A stretch of DNA of 64,000 nt from positions 207,118 through 271,117 of the forward strand of contig JAURZM010000079.1 of NCBI GenBank assembly GCA_030653385.1, written 5' to 3'. Source of the stretch: Rubrivivax sp. Lineage in GTDB: Bacteria > Pseudomonadota > Gammaproteobacteria > Burkholderiales > Burkholderiaceae_C. The notes under the pieces were generated by a model. It was not told the DNA's origin, searched no databases, and worked only from the letters and a program-made list of their open reading frames with translations. Shown piece by piece: positions 8,384 through 16,830 of the stretch. The translations under genes and the position numbers were made by a program. Within the stretch, counting starts at the first letter, position 1. The number at the start of each line of letters is the position of its first letter.

Positions 8384-10381
8384 ATGCACCACTTCGTGAC
8401 CGGCGCCACCGGTTTCATCGGCAAACGGCTCGTCAAGGCGCTGCTCGCACGCAAGGGCAGCACCGTGCACTTTCTGGTGCGGCCCGGCAGTGAAGTTAAG
8501 CTGGCCGCGCTGTACGAATACTGGGGCCTGAACGGCAGCGGCAAGTCGCGCGCGGTGCCGGTGACGGGTGACCTGACGGCCAAAAAACTGGGTGTGGCGC
8601 CCGATGTGCTGAAGACCCTGAAAGGCCATGTCGACGCCGTCTACCACCTGGCTGCCGTCTACGACCTGGGTGCCGACGCCGAAAGCCAGGTCGAGGTGAA
8701 CATCGACGGCACACGCAACATGGTCGAGTTTGCGAAAGCCGTGGACGCCAAACACGTGCACCACGTCAGCAGCATTGCCGCCGCGGGCCTGTACGAAGGG
8801 GTGTTCCGCGAAGACATGTTCGACGAGGCCGAAGGCCTGGAGCACCCGTATTTCATGACCAAGCACGAAAGCGAAAAAATCGTGCGCAAGGAATGCAAGG
8901 TGCCGTGGACGGTGTACCGCCCGGCGCTGGTGGTGGGCGACAGCAAAACCGGCGAAATGGACAAGGTCGACGGGCCCTACTACTTCTTCAAGCTCATCCA
9001 GCGCATGCGGCAGATCCTGCCGCCGTGGCTGCCCAGCGTGGGCATCGAAGGTGGCCGCATCAACATCGTGCCGGTGGACTTTGTCGTGCAGTGCCTGGAC
9101 CACATCAGCCACGCCAAGATCGACAACAAGGGCAAGTGTTACCACCTGGTGGACCCGCAGGGTTACCGCGTCGGCGACGTCTTGGACATCTTCAGCAAGG
9201 CCGCGCACGCGCCCAAGATGAACCTGTTCGTGAACGCCGCGCTGCTGGGCTTCATTCCCAAGAGCGTGAAAAAGGGAATGATGGCGCTGGCCCCGGTGCG
9301 CCGCATCCGCAACGCGGTGATGAAGGACCTGGGCCTGCCCGACGACATGTTCACCTTCATCAACTTCCCGACACGCTACGACCGGCGTGAACTGGACGCG
9401 GCGTTGAAAGGCAGCGGCATCGAGTGCCCCAATCTGCACAACTACGCCTGGGTGCTGTGGGACTACTGGGAACGCCACCTCGACCCCGACCTGTTCATCG
9501 ACCGCAGCCTGAAGGGCACCGTGGCCGGCAAGGTGGTGCTGGTGACCGGCGGCAGCTCGGGCATCGGCCTGGCTGCCGCGCACAAGTTTGCCGAGGCCGG
9601 CGCCACCACCATCATCTGCGGGCGCGACCAGGACAAGCTGAACGAAGCCTGTGCCGAAGCCAAGGCCAAGGGCTACGCCTTCGTCGCCTACCCGGCCGAC
9701 ATTGCCGACATGGCCGACTGCGACCGCTTCGTGCAGCTGCTGATCGAAGACCACGGCGGCGTCGACTTCCTCATCAACAACGCCGGCCGCAGCATCCGCC
9801 GCGCCATCGAAAGCAGCTACGACCGTTTCCACGATTTCGAGCGCACGATGCAGCTCAACTACTTCGGTTGCCTGCGTGTGACGATGGGGCTGCTGCCCGG
9901 CATGGTGGCCCGCAAAAAGGGTCATGTCGTCAACATCAGCAGCATCGGCGTGCTGACCAATGCCCCGCGTTTTTCCGCCTACGTGGCCAGCAAGGCGGCA
10001 CTCGACGCCTGGACACGTTGTGCGTCGTCGGAGTTCGCCGACCAGGGTGTGAGCTTCACCACCATCAACATGCCGCTGGTGCGCACGCCGATGATTGCAC
10101 CCACCAACATCTACAAAAACGTGCCGACGCTGAGCCCTGAAGAAGCTGCCGACATGGTGGCACAGGCCTGCATCAGCAAGCCGGTGCGCATTGCCACACG
10201 CCTGGGCATCACCGGCCAGGTGCTGCATGCGCTGATGCCGCGGGTGGCGCAGATCGGCATGAACACCACCTTCCGCATGTTCCCGGACTCGTCGGCGGCC
10301 AAGGGCGACAAGAGTGGCAAGCCGCAGCTCAGCGCCGAAGCGATGGCGATGCAGCAGCTGATGAGGGGCATCCACTTCTAG
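8384..10381 (+). CDS. Two-domain SDR protein, probable fatty acyl-CoA reductase
   Basis: A 665-residue fusion of two NAD(P)-binding domains, the layout of the Marinobacter Maqu_2507-type fatty acyl-CoA/ACP reductases that make fatty alcohols. The N-terminal extended-SDR domain has TGATGFIG at 6-13 and a Y156xxxK160 pair. The C-terminal classical SDR domain has TGGSSGIG from 388, NNAG, and Y533xxxK537. The ATG at 8384 was chosen for its AGGAG at 8373-8377 and because the nucleotide-binding motif then starts at residue 6. Function is inferred from architecture; substrate and product are untested. A phasin gene is divergent upstream. Confidence 0.8.
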   Translation: MHHFVTGATGFIGKRLVKALLARKGSTVHFLVRPGSEVKLAALYEYWGLNGSGKSRAVPVTGDLTAKKLGVAPDVLKTLKGHVDAVYHLAAVYDLGADAESQVEVNIDGTRNMVEFAKAVDAKHVHHVSSIAAAGLYEGVFREDMFDEAEGLEHPYFMTKHESEKIVRKECKVPWTVYRPALVVGDSKTGEMDKVDGPYYFFKLIQRMRQILPPWLPSVGIEGGRINIVPVDFVVQCLDHISHAKIDNKGKCYHLVDPQGYRVGDVLDIFSKAAHAPKMNLFVNAALLGFIPKSVKKGMMALAPVRRIRNAVMKDLGLPDDMFTFINFPTRYDRRELDAALKGSGIECPNLHNYAWVLWDYWERHLDPDLFIDRSLKGTVAGKVVLVTGGSSGIGLAAAHKFAEAGATTIICGRDQDKLNEACAEAKAKGYAFVAYPADIADMADCDRFVQLLIEDHGGVDFLINNAGRSIRRAIESSYDRFHDFERTMQLNYFGCLRVTMGLLPGMVARKKGHVVNISSIGVLTNAPRFSAYVASKAALDAWTRCASSEFADQGVSFTTINMPLVRTPMIAPTNIYKNVPTLSPEEAADMVAQACISKPVRIATRLGITGQVLHALMPRVAQIGMNTTFRMFPDSSAAKGDKSGKPQLSAEAMAMQQLMRGIHF

Positions 10382-10388
10382 AGTCATC

Positions 10389-10894
10389 TTGCAGGGGGTG
10401 CCGCGCCTGAGTCTGGCACTGGCATCTGCCGCCGGTCTGGCCACGCCGATGACCCGCGCACAGCCCGCACGCATGCGCACGCTGGGCGTGTTTTCGCTGC
10501 TCGGCGATGGCCTGCAACTGGTCTACCCGGCCGACACCACCGACACCCGGCTGGACCGCAACCTGCGTGAGTCCCTGCCCACCCAGGTGATCGGCTTCGA
10601 CCTGCTGCTCATCACGCGCAACCGGGGCGACGCCAGTTTCCCGCTCCGGGACGGCTTCAGTGTCGGCCGCGGCACGGTCGAGGACATCGGCTGCTACCTG
10701 GACCGCAGCACCGAGATCAAGAACAACGAAACCGGCTACCTGTCGACCGGTTTCCTGGGTGCCTACGTGATGCTGCGCCTGCAGCTGATGGACGCCCAGA
10801 GCGGTGACACCCCACGGAAAAGATCGAGATGCTGCGCACCCTGGTGCAGGACAACGTGGCACGGGTGATGCCGAATATGCTGGGCAAGGGCTGA
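10389..10894 (+). pseudogene. Decayed hypothetical gene with a frameshift
   Basis: The open frame from a TTG at 10389 gives a signal-like N-terminus (RLSLALASAAGLA) and then VFSLLGDGLQLVYP, FDLLLITRNRG, VGRGTVEDIGCYL and STGFLGAYVMLRLQLMD. At the CCCC run 10810-10813 coding potential moves to another frame, reading TEKIEMLRTLVQDNVARVM and ending at 10892-10894. Adding one C would restore a single frame. The join between the first motifs looks short, suggesting internal deletions as well. No good ribosome-binding site precedes the TTG. The family is not recognised. Confidence 0.55.
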
Positions 10895-10909
10895 GCGTCA
10901 CTTGACTCG

Positions 10910-11959
10910 TCACTCCGCCGCCACTTCGAGCACCAGCTTGCCGAAGTTCTCGCCGCTGAACAGCTTGCCCAGTGCGCCCGGGAACACGGCCACGCCGCCC
11001 TTGACGACGTCTTCCTTGCTCTTCATGCGGCCGTCTTTCAGGTAGCCGGCCATCTCGGCGATCGCCTGGGGGTAACGGTCGGCGTAGTCGAAGACGACGA
11101 TGCCTTCCATGCGCGCGCGGTTTACCAGCAGGCTCAGGTAGTTCTTGGGGCCCTGCACGGCCGTGGTGTTGTTGTACTGGCTGATGGCGCCGCAGATGAC
11201 GATGCGGGCCTTCTTGTTGATGCGCGTGAGCACCGTGTCCAGGATCTCGCCGCCGACGTTGTCGAAGTAGATGTCCACACCTTGCGGGCAGTGTTGCTTC
11301 AGGCCGTCCTTCACCGCGCTGGGGCCGGCCTTGTAGTCGATGCAGGCATCGAAGCCCAGTTCCTTGACCACCCATTCGCACTTGGCCGGACCGCCGGCGA
11401 TGCCCACCACGCGGCAGCCCTTGAGCTTGGCGATCTGGCCCACGGTCTGGCCCACGGCACCGGCGGCGCCGCTGACGACCACGGTTTCGCCGGCCTGGGG
11501 CTGGCCCACGTCCATCAGACCGAAGTAGCCGGTCATGCCGGGCATGCCCAACACATTGAGCCATTGCGTGACGGTGCCCAGGCGCAGGTCGATGCGCGCC
11601 ATGCCACTGCGCTTGATCTGGTCGGCCGCCACGCTCCAGTACTCCTGCACGCCGGGTCCACCGGTGACGTGCGCACCCACCGGGAAAGCGGGGTTCTTCG
11701 ACGCCACCACGAGCCCGATGCCGCCGGCACGCATCACTTCGCCGATGGCCACCGGCGGGATGTAGCTCTTGCCTTCGTTCATCCAGCCGCGCATGGCCGG
11801 GTCCAGGCTCAGCGCCAGCACCTTGACGAGCACACCGCCTTCGGCCGGTTCGGCCACGGGTTCTTCGGTGTGTTGCCAGTCGGCGGCGGTGGGCAGGCCC
11901 ACGGGGCGGGCGGCCAAGCGCACCTGGTGGTTGGTGATCGAGGTCAGCAGGGGGGTCAC
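10910..11959 (-). CDS. NADP-dependent medium-chain oxidoreductase (CurA / leukotriene B4 dehydrogenase type)
   Basis: A 349-residue zinc-independent medium-chain dehydrogenase/reductase that would reduce carbon-carbon double bonds of enones. Family features are NHQVRLAARPVG at the N-terminus, the Rossmann motif VSGAAGAVGQTVGQIAK, and GVDIYFDNVGGEILD in the cofactor domain. The catalytic-zinc cysteine motifs of alcohol dehydrogenases are absent. The GTG at 11959 has a GGAG five bases upstream; an in-frame TTG at 11983 lacks one. The physiological substrate is unknown. Confidence 0.87.
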   Translation of the reverse strand: MTPLLTSITNHQVRLAARPVGLPTAADWQHTEEPVAEPAEGGVLVKVLALSLDPAMRGWMNEGKSYIPPVAIGEVMRAGGIGLVVASKNPAFPVGAHVTGGPGVQEYWSVAADQIKRSGMARIDLRLGTVTQWLNVLGMPGMTGYFGLMDVGQPQAGETVVVSGAAGAVGQTVGQIAKLKGCRVVGIAGGPAKCEWVVKELGFDACIDYKAGPSAVKDGLKQHCPQGVDIYFDNVGGEILDTVLTRINKKARIVICGAISQYNNTTAVQGPKNYLSLLVNRARMEGIVVFDYADRYPQAIAEMAGYLKDGRMKSKEDVVKGGVAVFPGALGKLFSGENFGKLVLEVAAE

Positions 11960-12093
11960 GGCAACTCCAGGGGGCTTGGACAATCAGCGGGCAGGGCCGT
12001 CGATGCTAGCGGCCGGATCGCACCCGGTGCGTCACCTGCGCGTCACGAGTTGCCCGTGGGCAGGCTGAACAGCAGCCTGGGCGGTGTCGAACC

Positions 12094-12378
12094 TCAAGGC
12101 GCCTTGCTGACGCCGGTGACGGTGTAGGCGCCATCGATGCGCTCGACCGTGAAGCGGATGCGGCTGCCGACGGCCAGGTCGTCCAGCAGGCTGGGCTTGG
12201 CGACCCGGAACACCATCGTCATCGGCGGCATGTCCAGGTGTTTGATCTCGCCGTGTTTGAGCGTGACTCGGCCACCCGGCTTGTCGATTTTGGTGACTTC
12301 GCCGCTGACCGACGGTGACTGCGCCCAGGCGGACAGCGCCAGCGCACTGGCGGCGATGAAGGCAAAGAGGCGTTTCAT
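12094..12378 (-). CDS. CusF-like periplasmic copper-binding protein
   Basis: A 94-residue protein with a signal peptide (MKRLFAFIAASALALSAWA) and a small OB-fold CusF domain, a periplasmic Cu(I)/Ag(I) chaperone type. The metal-binding stretch reads HLDMPPMTMVF: the two methionines of the MxM pair are kept, while the tryptophan of E. coli CusF is replaced by Met. The ATG at 12378 follows an AGGAA; a TTG two codons earlier is less likely. No CusABC efflux genes are present nearby. Confidence 0.82.
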   Translation of the reverse strand: MKRLFAFIAASALALSAWAQSPSVSGEVTKIDKPGGRVTLKHGEIKHLDMPPMTMVFRVAKPSLLDDLAVGSRIRFTVERIDGAYTVTGVSKAP

Positions 12379-12478
12379 GGGCAAGTTCCTGTTCTGCGAG
12401 GCAGCAGCAAGGCTGCCGCCGAGGGCGGCCCGCGCTTCCTACAATGACACACCATACCTCAGCCGCCGGAACGCGCCC

Positions 12479-13390
12479 ATGAGCACGCCCACAAGCCCTT
12501 CACACGACGTCGACCTGACCCACATCACACCCCGCGACCAGGCCGAGATCCTGGCCCAGGCCCTGCCTTACATCCGCAAGTTCCACGGCAAGACGCTGGT
12601 CATCAAGTACGGCGGCAACGCCATGACCGACCCCGCGCTGCAGCAAGACTTCGCCGAAGACGTGGTGCTGCTCAAGCTGGTGGGCATGAACCCCATCGTC
12701 GTGCACGGTGGCGGGCCGCAGATCGACGACGCGCTCACCCGCGTGGGCAAAAAGGGCACCTTCATCCAGGGCATGCGGGTCACCGACGAAGAAACGATGG
12801 AAGTGGTCGAATGGGTGCTGGCCGGCCAGGTGCAGCAGGACATCGTGGGCCTCATCAACGCCGCCGGTGGCAAGGCCGTGGGCCTGACCGGGCGCGACGG
12901 CGGCCTGATCCGCGCCCACAAGATGAAGGTGCTGGACAAGGAAGGCACCGAACACGACGTCGGCCAGGTGGGCGAAATCACCAGCATCGACCCCAGCGTG
13001 GTCAAGGCGCTGCAAGACGACCAGTTCATTCCCGTCATCAGCCCCATCGGCTTCGGCGAAAGAAACGAGTCCTACAACATCAACGCCGACCTGGTGGCCG
13101 CCAAGCTGGCCACGGTGCTGAAGGCCGAGAAGCTGGTGATGCTGACCAACATCCGGGGTGTGCTGAACAAGGCCGGCGAGCTGATCACCGACCTGACGCC
13201 ACGCGAGATCGACGAACTGGTGGCCGACGGCACCATCAGCGGCGGCATGCTGCCCAAGCTGGCGGGTGCCATCGACGCAGCCAAGAGCGGGGTCAACGCG
13301 GTGCACGTGGTGGACGGGCGGGTGCCCCACGCGATGCTGCTGGAAATCCTGACGGATCAGGCCTACGGCACGATGATCCGATCGCATTGA
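12479..13390 (+). CDS. argB: Acetylglutamate kinase
   Basis: A 303-residue amino-acid kinase performing the second step of arginine synthesis, ATP-dependent phosphorylation of N-acetylglutamate. Typical motifs are VIKYGGNAMTD (phosphate binding), VVHGGGPQID, NAAGGKAVGLTGRDGG and SGGMLPKL near the C-terminus. The ATG at 12479 is preferred to far-upstream in-frame codons, which lie over the divergent cusF-like gene. Its TGA overlaps the next ATG (TGATG), coupling it to the nucleotidase. Confidence 0.97.
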   Translation: MSTPTSPSHDVDLTHITPRDQAEILAQALPYIRKFHGKTLVIKYGGNAMTDPALQQDFAEDVVLLKLVGMNPIVVHGGGPQIDDALTRVGKKGTFIQGMRVTDEETMEVVEWVLAGQVQQDIVGLINAAGGKAVGLTGRDGGLIRAHKMKVLDKEGTEHDVGQVGEITSIDPSVVKALQDDQFIPVISPIGFGERNESYNINADLVAAKLATVLKAEKLVMLTNIRGVLNKAGELITDLTPREIDELVADGTISGGMLPKLAGAIDAAKSGVNAVHVVDGRVPHAMLLEILTDQAYGTMIRSH

Positions 13391-14055
13391 TGGGCGGTCA
13401 GGTCCGCAAGGTCTGGCTCTTCGACCTGGACGACACACTGCACGACGCCAGCCACGCATCGATGGGCGAACTGCATGTGTCGATGGGGCAGTACATCGAA
13501 CACAACCTGGGCATGACGCAGGCCGAGTCGGACGCGCTGCGCCGCCGCTACTGGCAGAAGTACGGCGCCACGCTGCTGGGGCTGGTGCGGCACCACGGCG
13601 TGCAGTCGGCGCACTTCCTGCACCACACACACCTGCTGCCGGGGCTTGAACAACGGGTGCGCGGGCACGGCGCCGACATCGCAGCGCTGAAGCGACTGCG
13701 CGGCCGAAAGTTCATCCTGACCAATGCCCCGGCGGTGTATGCCCAGCGTGTGCTGGGCGCGCTGGGCATCGGCCACCTCTTTGACGGTGTGCTGTCGATC
13801 GAGAACATGCACATGTTCGGCGAGCTGCGGCCCAAGCCCGATGCGCGCATGCTGCGCGCGGTGGCGGCGCGGCTGCGCGTGCCCGCCACCCGCTGCGTGC
13901 TGGTGGAAGACACGCTGGTGCACCAGAAGGCCGCCCGGCGGGTGGGCATGGGCACGGTGTGGATGCAGCGCTGGTTGCCGGTCGGCCGCCACCGGCCGCA
14001 CCGGCGGCCGGTTTACGTGGACCGGCGCGTCGGCCGCTTGAGCGACTTGCTCTGA
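13390..14055 (+). CDS. Pyrimidine 5'-nucleotidase, HAD superfamily
   Basis: A 221-residue HAD hydrolase of the YjjG/SDT1 type. The nucleophile motif is WLFDLDDTLHD, motif II is FILTNAP, and the C-terminal aspartate motif is VLVEDTLVHQKAA. It begins within the argB stop codon. The argB-nucleotidase-slmA order is familiar in Burkholderiales; here two opposite-strand regulatory genes sit between it and slmA. Precise nucleotide substrate cannot be told from sequence. Confidence 0.88.
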   Translation: MGGQVRKVWLFDLDDTLHDASHASMGELHVSMGQYIEHNLGMTQAESDALRRRYWQKYGATLLGLVRHHGVQSAHFLHHTHLLPGLEQRVRGHGADIAALKRLRGRKFILTNAPAVYAQRVLGALGIGHLFDGVLSIENMHMFGELRPKPDARMLRAVAARLRVPATRCVLVEDTLVHQKAARRVGMGTVWMQRWLPVGRHRPHRRPVYVDRRVGRLSDLL

Positions 14056-14243
14056 GGCTTGGTGGCCTTGGGCAGCGCAGCCAGGCAAGGCTGGCCGCCA
14101 CACACCCGCACCATTGCAGCCGCCATCGGGGGCACCAGCACACGGGCTTGCGCACTGTCCACATGCAAGGGCCCGATGCCGACCACCACCAGCCACAGGC
14201 CGGCGCAGCGCAAGGTGAGTCGAGGACCAAGGTTCATGACCAC
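14013..14243 (-). CDS. Possible small secreted protein, doubtful
   Basis: A 76-codon frame with a signal-peptide-like N-terminus (LRCAGLWLVVVGIGPLHV) and then a short segment with two cysteines (VRVCGGQPCLAALP) and a Lys/Arg-rich tail. The start is GTG 14243 or ATG 14237; no good ribosome-binding site is seen. Its last 43 bp overlap the end of the convergent nucleotidase gene. It may be a real small gene or chance. Confidence 0.3.
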   Translation of the reverse strand: MVMNLGPRLTLRCAGLWLVVVGIGPLHVDSAQARVLVPPMAAAMVRVCGGQPCLAALPKATKPQSKSLKRPTRRST

Positions 14244-14341
14244 AAGGCTAGGCGCTTAAGTCCCTCAGCGCGTCACCCAGATGGGCGAGCCGGCCAGTCT
14301 CAAATGTCTCAGCCCCGTTCCAGGACCCAGCTACCCGCCAC

Positions 14342-14415
14342 GGAACCGGCTTGGCCGGGCCGTCGGCGGACGGCCCCCCTGGGGGGTAGCGAGCGCAAGC
14401 GAGCTTGGGGGCTCC
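14342..14415. repeat. Composite palindromic repeat, copy 1
   Basis: It contains the hairpin CCGGC-TTG-GCCGG, then a perfect C6-T-G6 palindrome (14374-14386) followed directly by TAGCGAGCGCAAGCGAGC and a second G run. The unit ends 3 bp from the response-regulator stop codon. It occupies the 363-bp gap 14056-14418, which otherwise holds only a doubtful small ORF. Confidence 0.75.
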
Positions 14416-14418
14416 ATT

Positions 14419-15042
14419 TCAGGCTTGCAAGCCGAGATCCCGCGCCACCACCACCGCTTCGGTGCGGTTGCGCGCCTGCAGCACCCGCAGGATGGCCGCG
14501 ATGTGGATCTTCACCGTGCCTTCGGTCAGACCCAGCTCACGAGCGATGAGCTTGTTGGGCTGGCCACGCATCAGGCAGCGCAACACGTCCATCTGGCGCG
14601 GTGTCAGGCCGCTGGCGTCGGGGCGCGGCGGTGGTGCGCCGTGGCGCAGGTCCGCCAGGGCCTGCGCCGGCATGTAGGTGCCACCGCCCAGCAGCAGGCG
14701 CAGGGCCTGCTGCAGCACCTCGGGCGCTTCGCTCTTGGGCAGGAACCCCACGGCGCCTGCGGCCAGCGTGGCGCGGATGACGGCCGGGTCGTCTTCGCCC
14801 GAGGCCACGACCATCGGCACACCAGGGAACATCAGGCGCAGGCGCCGCAAGCCGTCGACACGCTCCATGCCGGGCATGTGCAGGTCCAGCAGCGCCAATT
14901 GGGGCAGTGCCGCCTGCATCTGCAGCACCACACCGGCAAAGTCGGCGGCTTCGACCACCTGGGCCGTGGGTTCGACCAGCAGCAGGGTGCGCTTGAGTGC
15001 GTCGCGCACCATCGGGTGGTCGTCGGCGATCAGGACTTTCAT
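14419..15042 (-). CDS. LuxR/NarL-family response regulator
   Basis: A 207-residue two-component regulator. The receiver domain (about 1-120) starts MKVLIADDHPMVRD, with the phosphoacceptor Asp in LALLDLHMPG and the conserved Lys in GFLPKSEA. The C-terminal LuxR helix-turn-helix (about 145-200) includes LTPRQMDVLRCLMRG and LGLTEGTVKIHIAAIL. Its ATG overlaps the stop of the histidine kinase gene as ATGA, so they are a cognate pair. Target genes are unknown. Confidence 0.93.
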   Translation of the reverse strand: MKVLIADDHPMVRDALKRTLLLVEPTAQVVEAADFAGVVLQMQAALPQLALLDLHMPGMERVDGLRRLRLMFPGVPMVVASGEDDPAVIRATLAAGAVGFLPKSEAPEVLQQALRLLLGGGTYMPAQALADLRHGAPPPRPDASGLTPRQMDVLRCLMRGQPNKLIARELGLTEGTVKIHIAAILRVLQARNRTEAVVVARDLGLQA

Positions 15043-16592
15043 GGCAGCACCTTCGGGTGGGCGGTTTCACGTTCGGGCGGGGTCGGCACGGCGGACGGCG
15101 CCACACCGCCGTCGGGCAGGCGCTGTTCCAGCCAGGCCCGCAAGCGGGCTGGCGACACGGGTTTGCTCAGCACCTGGGCGCCGGCCGGCAGCAAGGCACG
15201 CAGGCCGTCGGCAGCGGTCTCGCCGCTGATCCACAACACCGGCACCGGCGCGCCCCAGGCCTGCTGCAGGACGCGCAGTTCTTCGACGCCCGTGCAGCCT
15301 TCAGCCAGCCGCAGGTCGGCCACCACCGCTTGCGGTGCGGCCGGCTGGCGCAGCAGCAATTCGGCGGCGCAGTTGCCGTCGGCCACCTGGCAGTCCCACA
15401 GCTGCAGCAGGCGCCGCATGGCGTCGCGCACGTCTTCGTCGTCTTCCAGCACGGCCACCCGCAGGCCGGCCAGGCGGCGCATTTCATGCCGCGCCGCTGC
15501 CACGGCCTGGGGCGCCAGACCGGCCGGGGCCAGGCCTTCGAGCAGGAACACCGTGCCGCGCCCTGGCTGCGAGTGCAGCTGCACCCGCAATTGCAGCAGG
15601 CGCACCAGGCGCTGAACGATGGCCAGGCCCAGCCCCAGGCCGCGGCCGGCGCCCGCAGCGGGGCCGCGGCCGGCCTGGAAAAACTCTTCGAAGACCCGGC
15701 CCTGGTCGGCGGGGGCGATGCCGGCGCCGCTGTCCCAGACCTCGATGCGGTGGTGGCGCTGGCCGTCGGGCGCGGTGCGCTCGCGGCAGGCCAGCAGCAC
15801 ACCGCCGCGTGGGGTGTACTTCACGGCATTGGCCAGCAGGTTGCGCAGCACCCGTTCCAGCAGCAACGGGTCGGTGACGGTCATGGCGCGCGGGTCGCTC
15901 ACGTGCAGCGCCAGGCGCAGGCCGCGGGCTTCGGCCTGCGGTGCCCACTCGTCAGCCAGGCGGCGCAGCAAGGGCGCCAGCGGCACCGTGTCCCATTGCG
16001 GCAGCACCGCGCCGGCGTCCATGCGCGACACGTCCAGGAGCGCGGCAAACAGGGTGTCGAGTGCTGCCAGCGAACCCTGCATGCGCTCGGCCAGCTCGGC
16101 CTGTTGCGATGTCAGCGGGCCGGCACGCAGCGCGGCCGTGTACAGGCCCAGCGCGTGGGCGGGCTGGCGCAGGTCGTGGCTGGCAGCGGCCAGGAAACGC
16201 GCCTTGGCCTGGTCGGCTGCCTCGGCACTGGCCTGCGCCTGCTGCAGTTCGGCACGCACCTGTTCGAGATCAAGCTCACGCCGGGCCAGGCGCCTTTGCA
16301 CGTCGGCGTGCTGGCCCCGCACCGCGTGCAGCGCACGCAGCGCGCGGTGTGTCAGCCACAAGGTGAGCAGCAACACCGGCACCAGCAGCAGCAAACCCAG
16401 CTGCGTGGCCACCAGGCCAGCCGCCAGCAGACCGGCCGTCAGCAGCACCAGCGCGCCGGCCAGGCCCAGCATGGCCCGCCGCTGGCGCCAGCCGAAACAG
16501 ACCAGCACCAGGCCCAGCGAAGACAGCGCGCCTGAAGTGAAACCCGCTGCCCCCGCGATGACGTCTGCAAGCGCCGAACCCGCCAAGCCCAT
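15039..16592 (-). CDS. Hybrid sensor histidine kinase with C-terminal receiver
   Basis: A 517-residue kinase. N-terminal hydrophobic segments (to about residue 75) are followed by a coiled coil. The H-box is AAASHDLRQPAHAL, the N-box RNLLANAVKYTP, and the G-boxes DSGAGIAP and GLGLGLAIVQRL. A C-terminal receiver starts RVAVLEDDEDVRD, with the phosphoacceptor in VVADLRL and the Lys in VLSKPVSP. No extracytoplasmic sensor or PAS domain is seen. The ATG at 16592 is the likeliest start; the frame stays open across the divergent slmA gene, which is an artefact of high GC. Confidence 0.9.
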   Translation of the reverse strand: MGLAGSALADVIAGAAGFTSGALSSLGLVLVCFGWRQRRAMLGLAGALVLLTAGLLAAGLVATQLGLLLLVPVLLLTLWLTHRALRALHAVRGQHADVQRRLARRELDLEQVRAELQQAQASAEAADQAKARFLAAASHDLRQPAHALGLYTAALRAGPLTSQQAELAERMQGSLAALDTLFAALLDVSRMDAGAVLPQWDTVPLAPLLRRLADEWAPQAEARGLRLALHVSDPRAMTVTDPLLLERVLRNLLANAVKYTPRGGVLLACRERTAPDGQRHHRIEVWDSGAGIAPADQGRVFEEFFQAGRGPAAGAGRGLGLGLAIVQRLVRLLQLRVQLHSQPGRGTVFLLEGLAPAGLAPQAVAAARHEMRRLAGLRVAVLEDDEDVRDAMRRLLQLWDCQVADGNCAAELLLRQPAAPQAVVADLRLAEGCTGVEELRVLQQAWGAPVPVLWISGETAADGLRALLPAGAQVLSKPVSPARLRAWLEQRLPDGGVAPSAVPTPPERETAHPKVLP

Positions 16593-16830
16593 TTCCCCTT
16601 CACAGCCCGCCAGGGCCGCTTGATTGTGGCGCCGCCCCCAGACCGCCAACGCGCTTCCACCGGCCACCCGGCATGGCCCGAAGGGCAGAGGCCAGGCGGT
16701 CCCAAGGCCATGCCAACGGTCATGTGGGTCAGTGTTTACCTGCAAGAGAAGCCCCGCCGACCCCCGGTGACCCTGTGCAAGAATCCTTGCGATCCCCCCC
16801 TCAGCCGCCCCGCCGCCCGCCAGCAAAACC

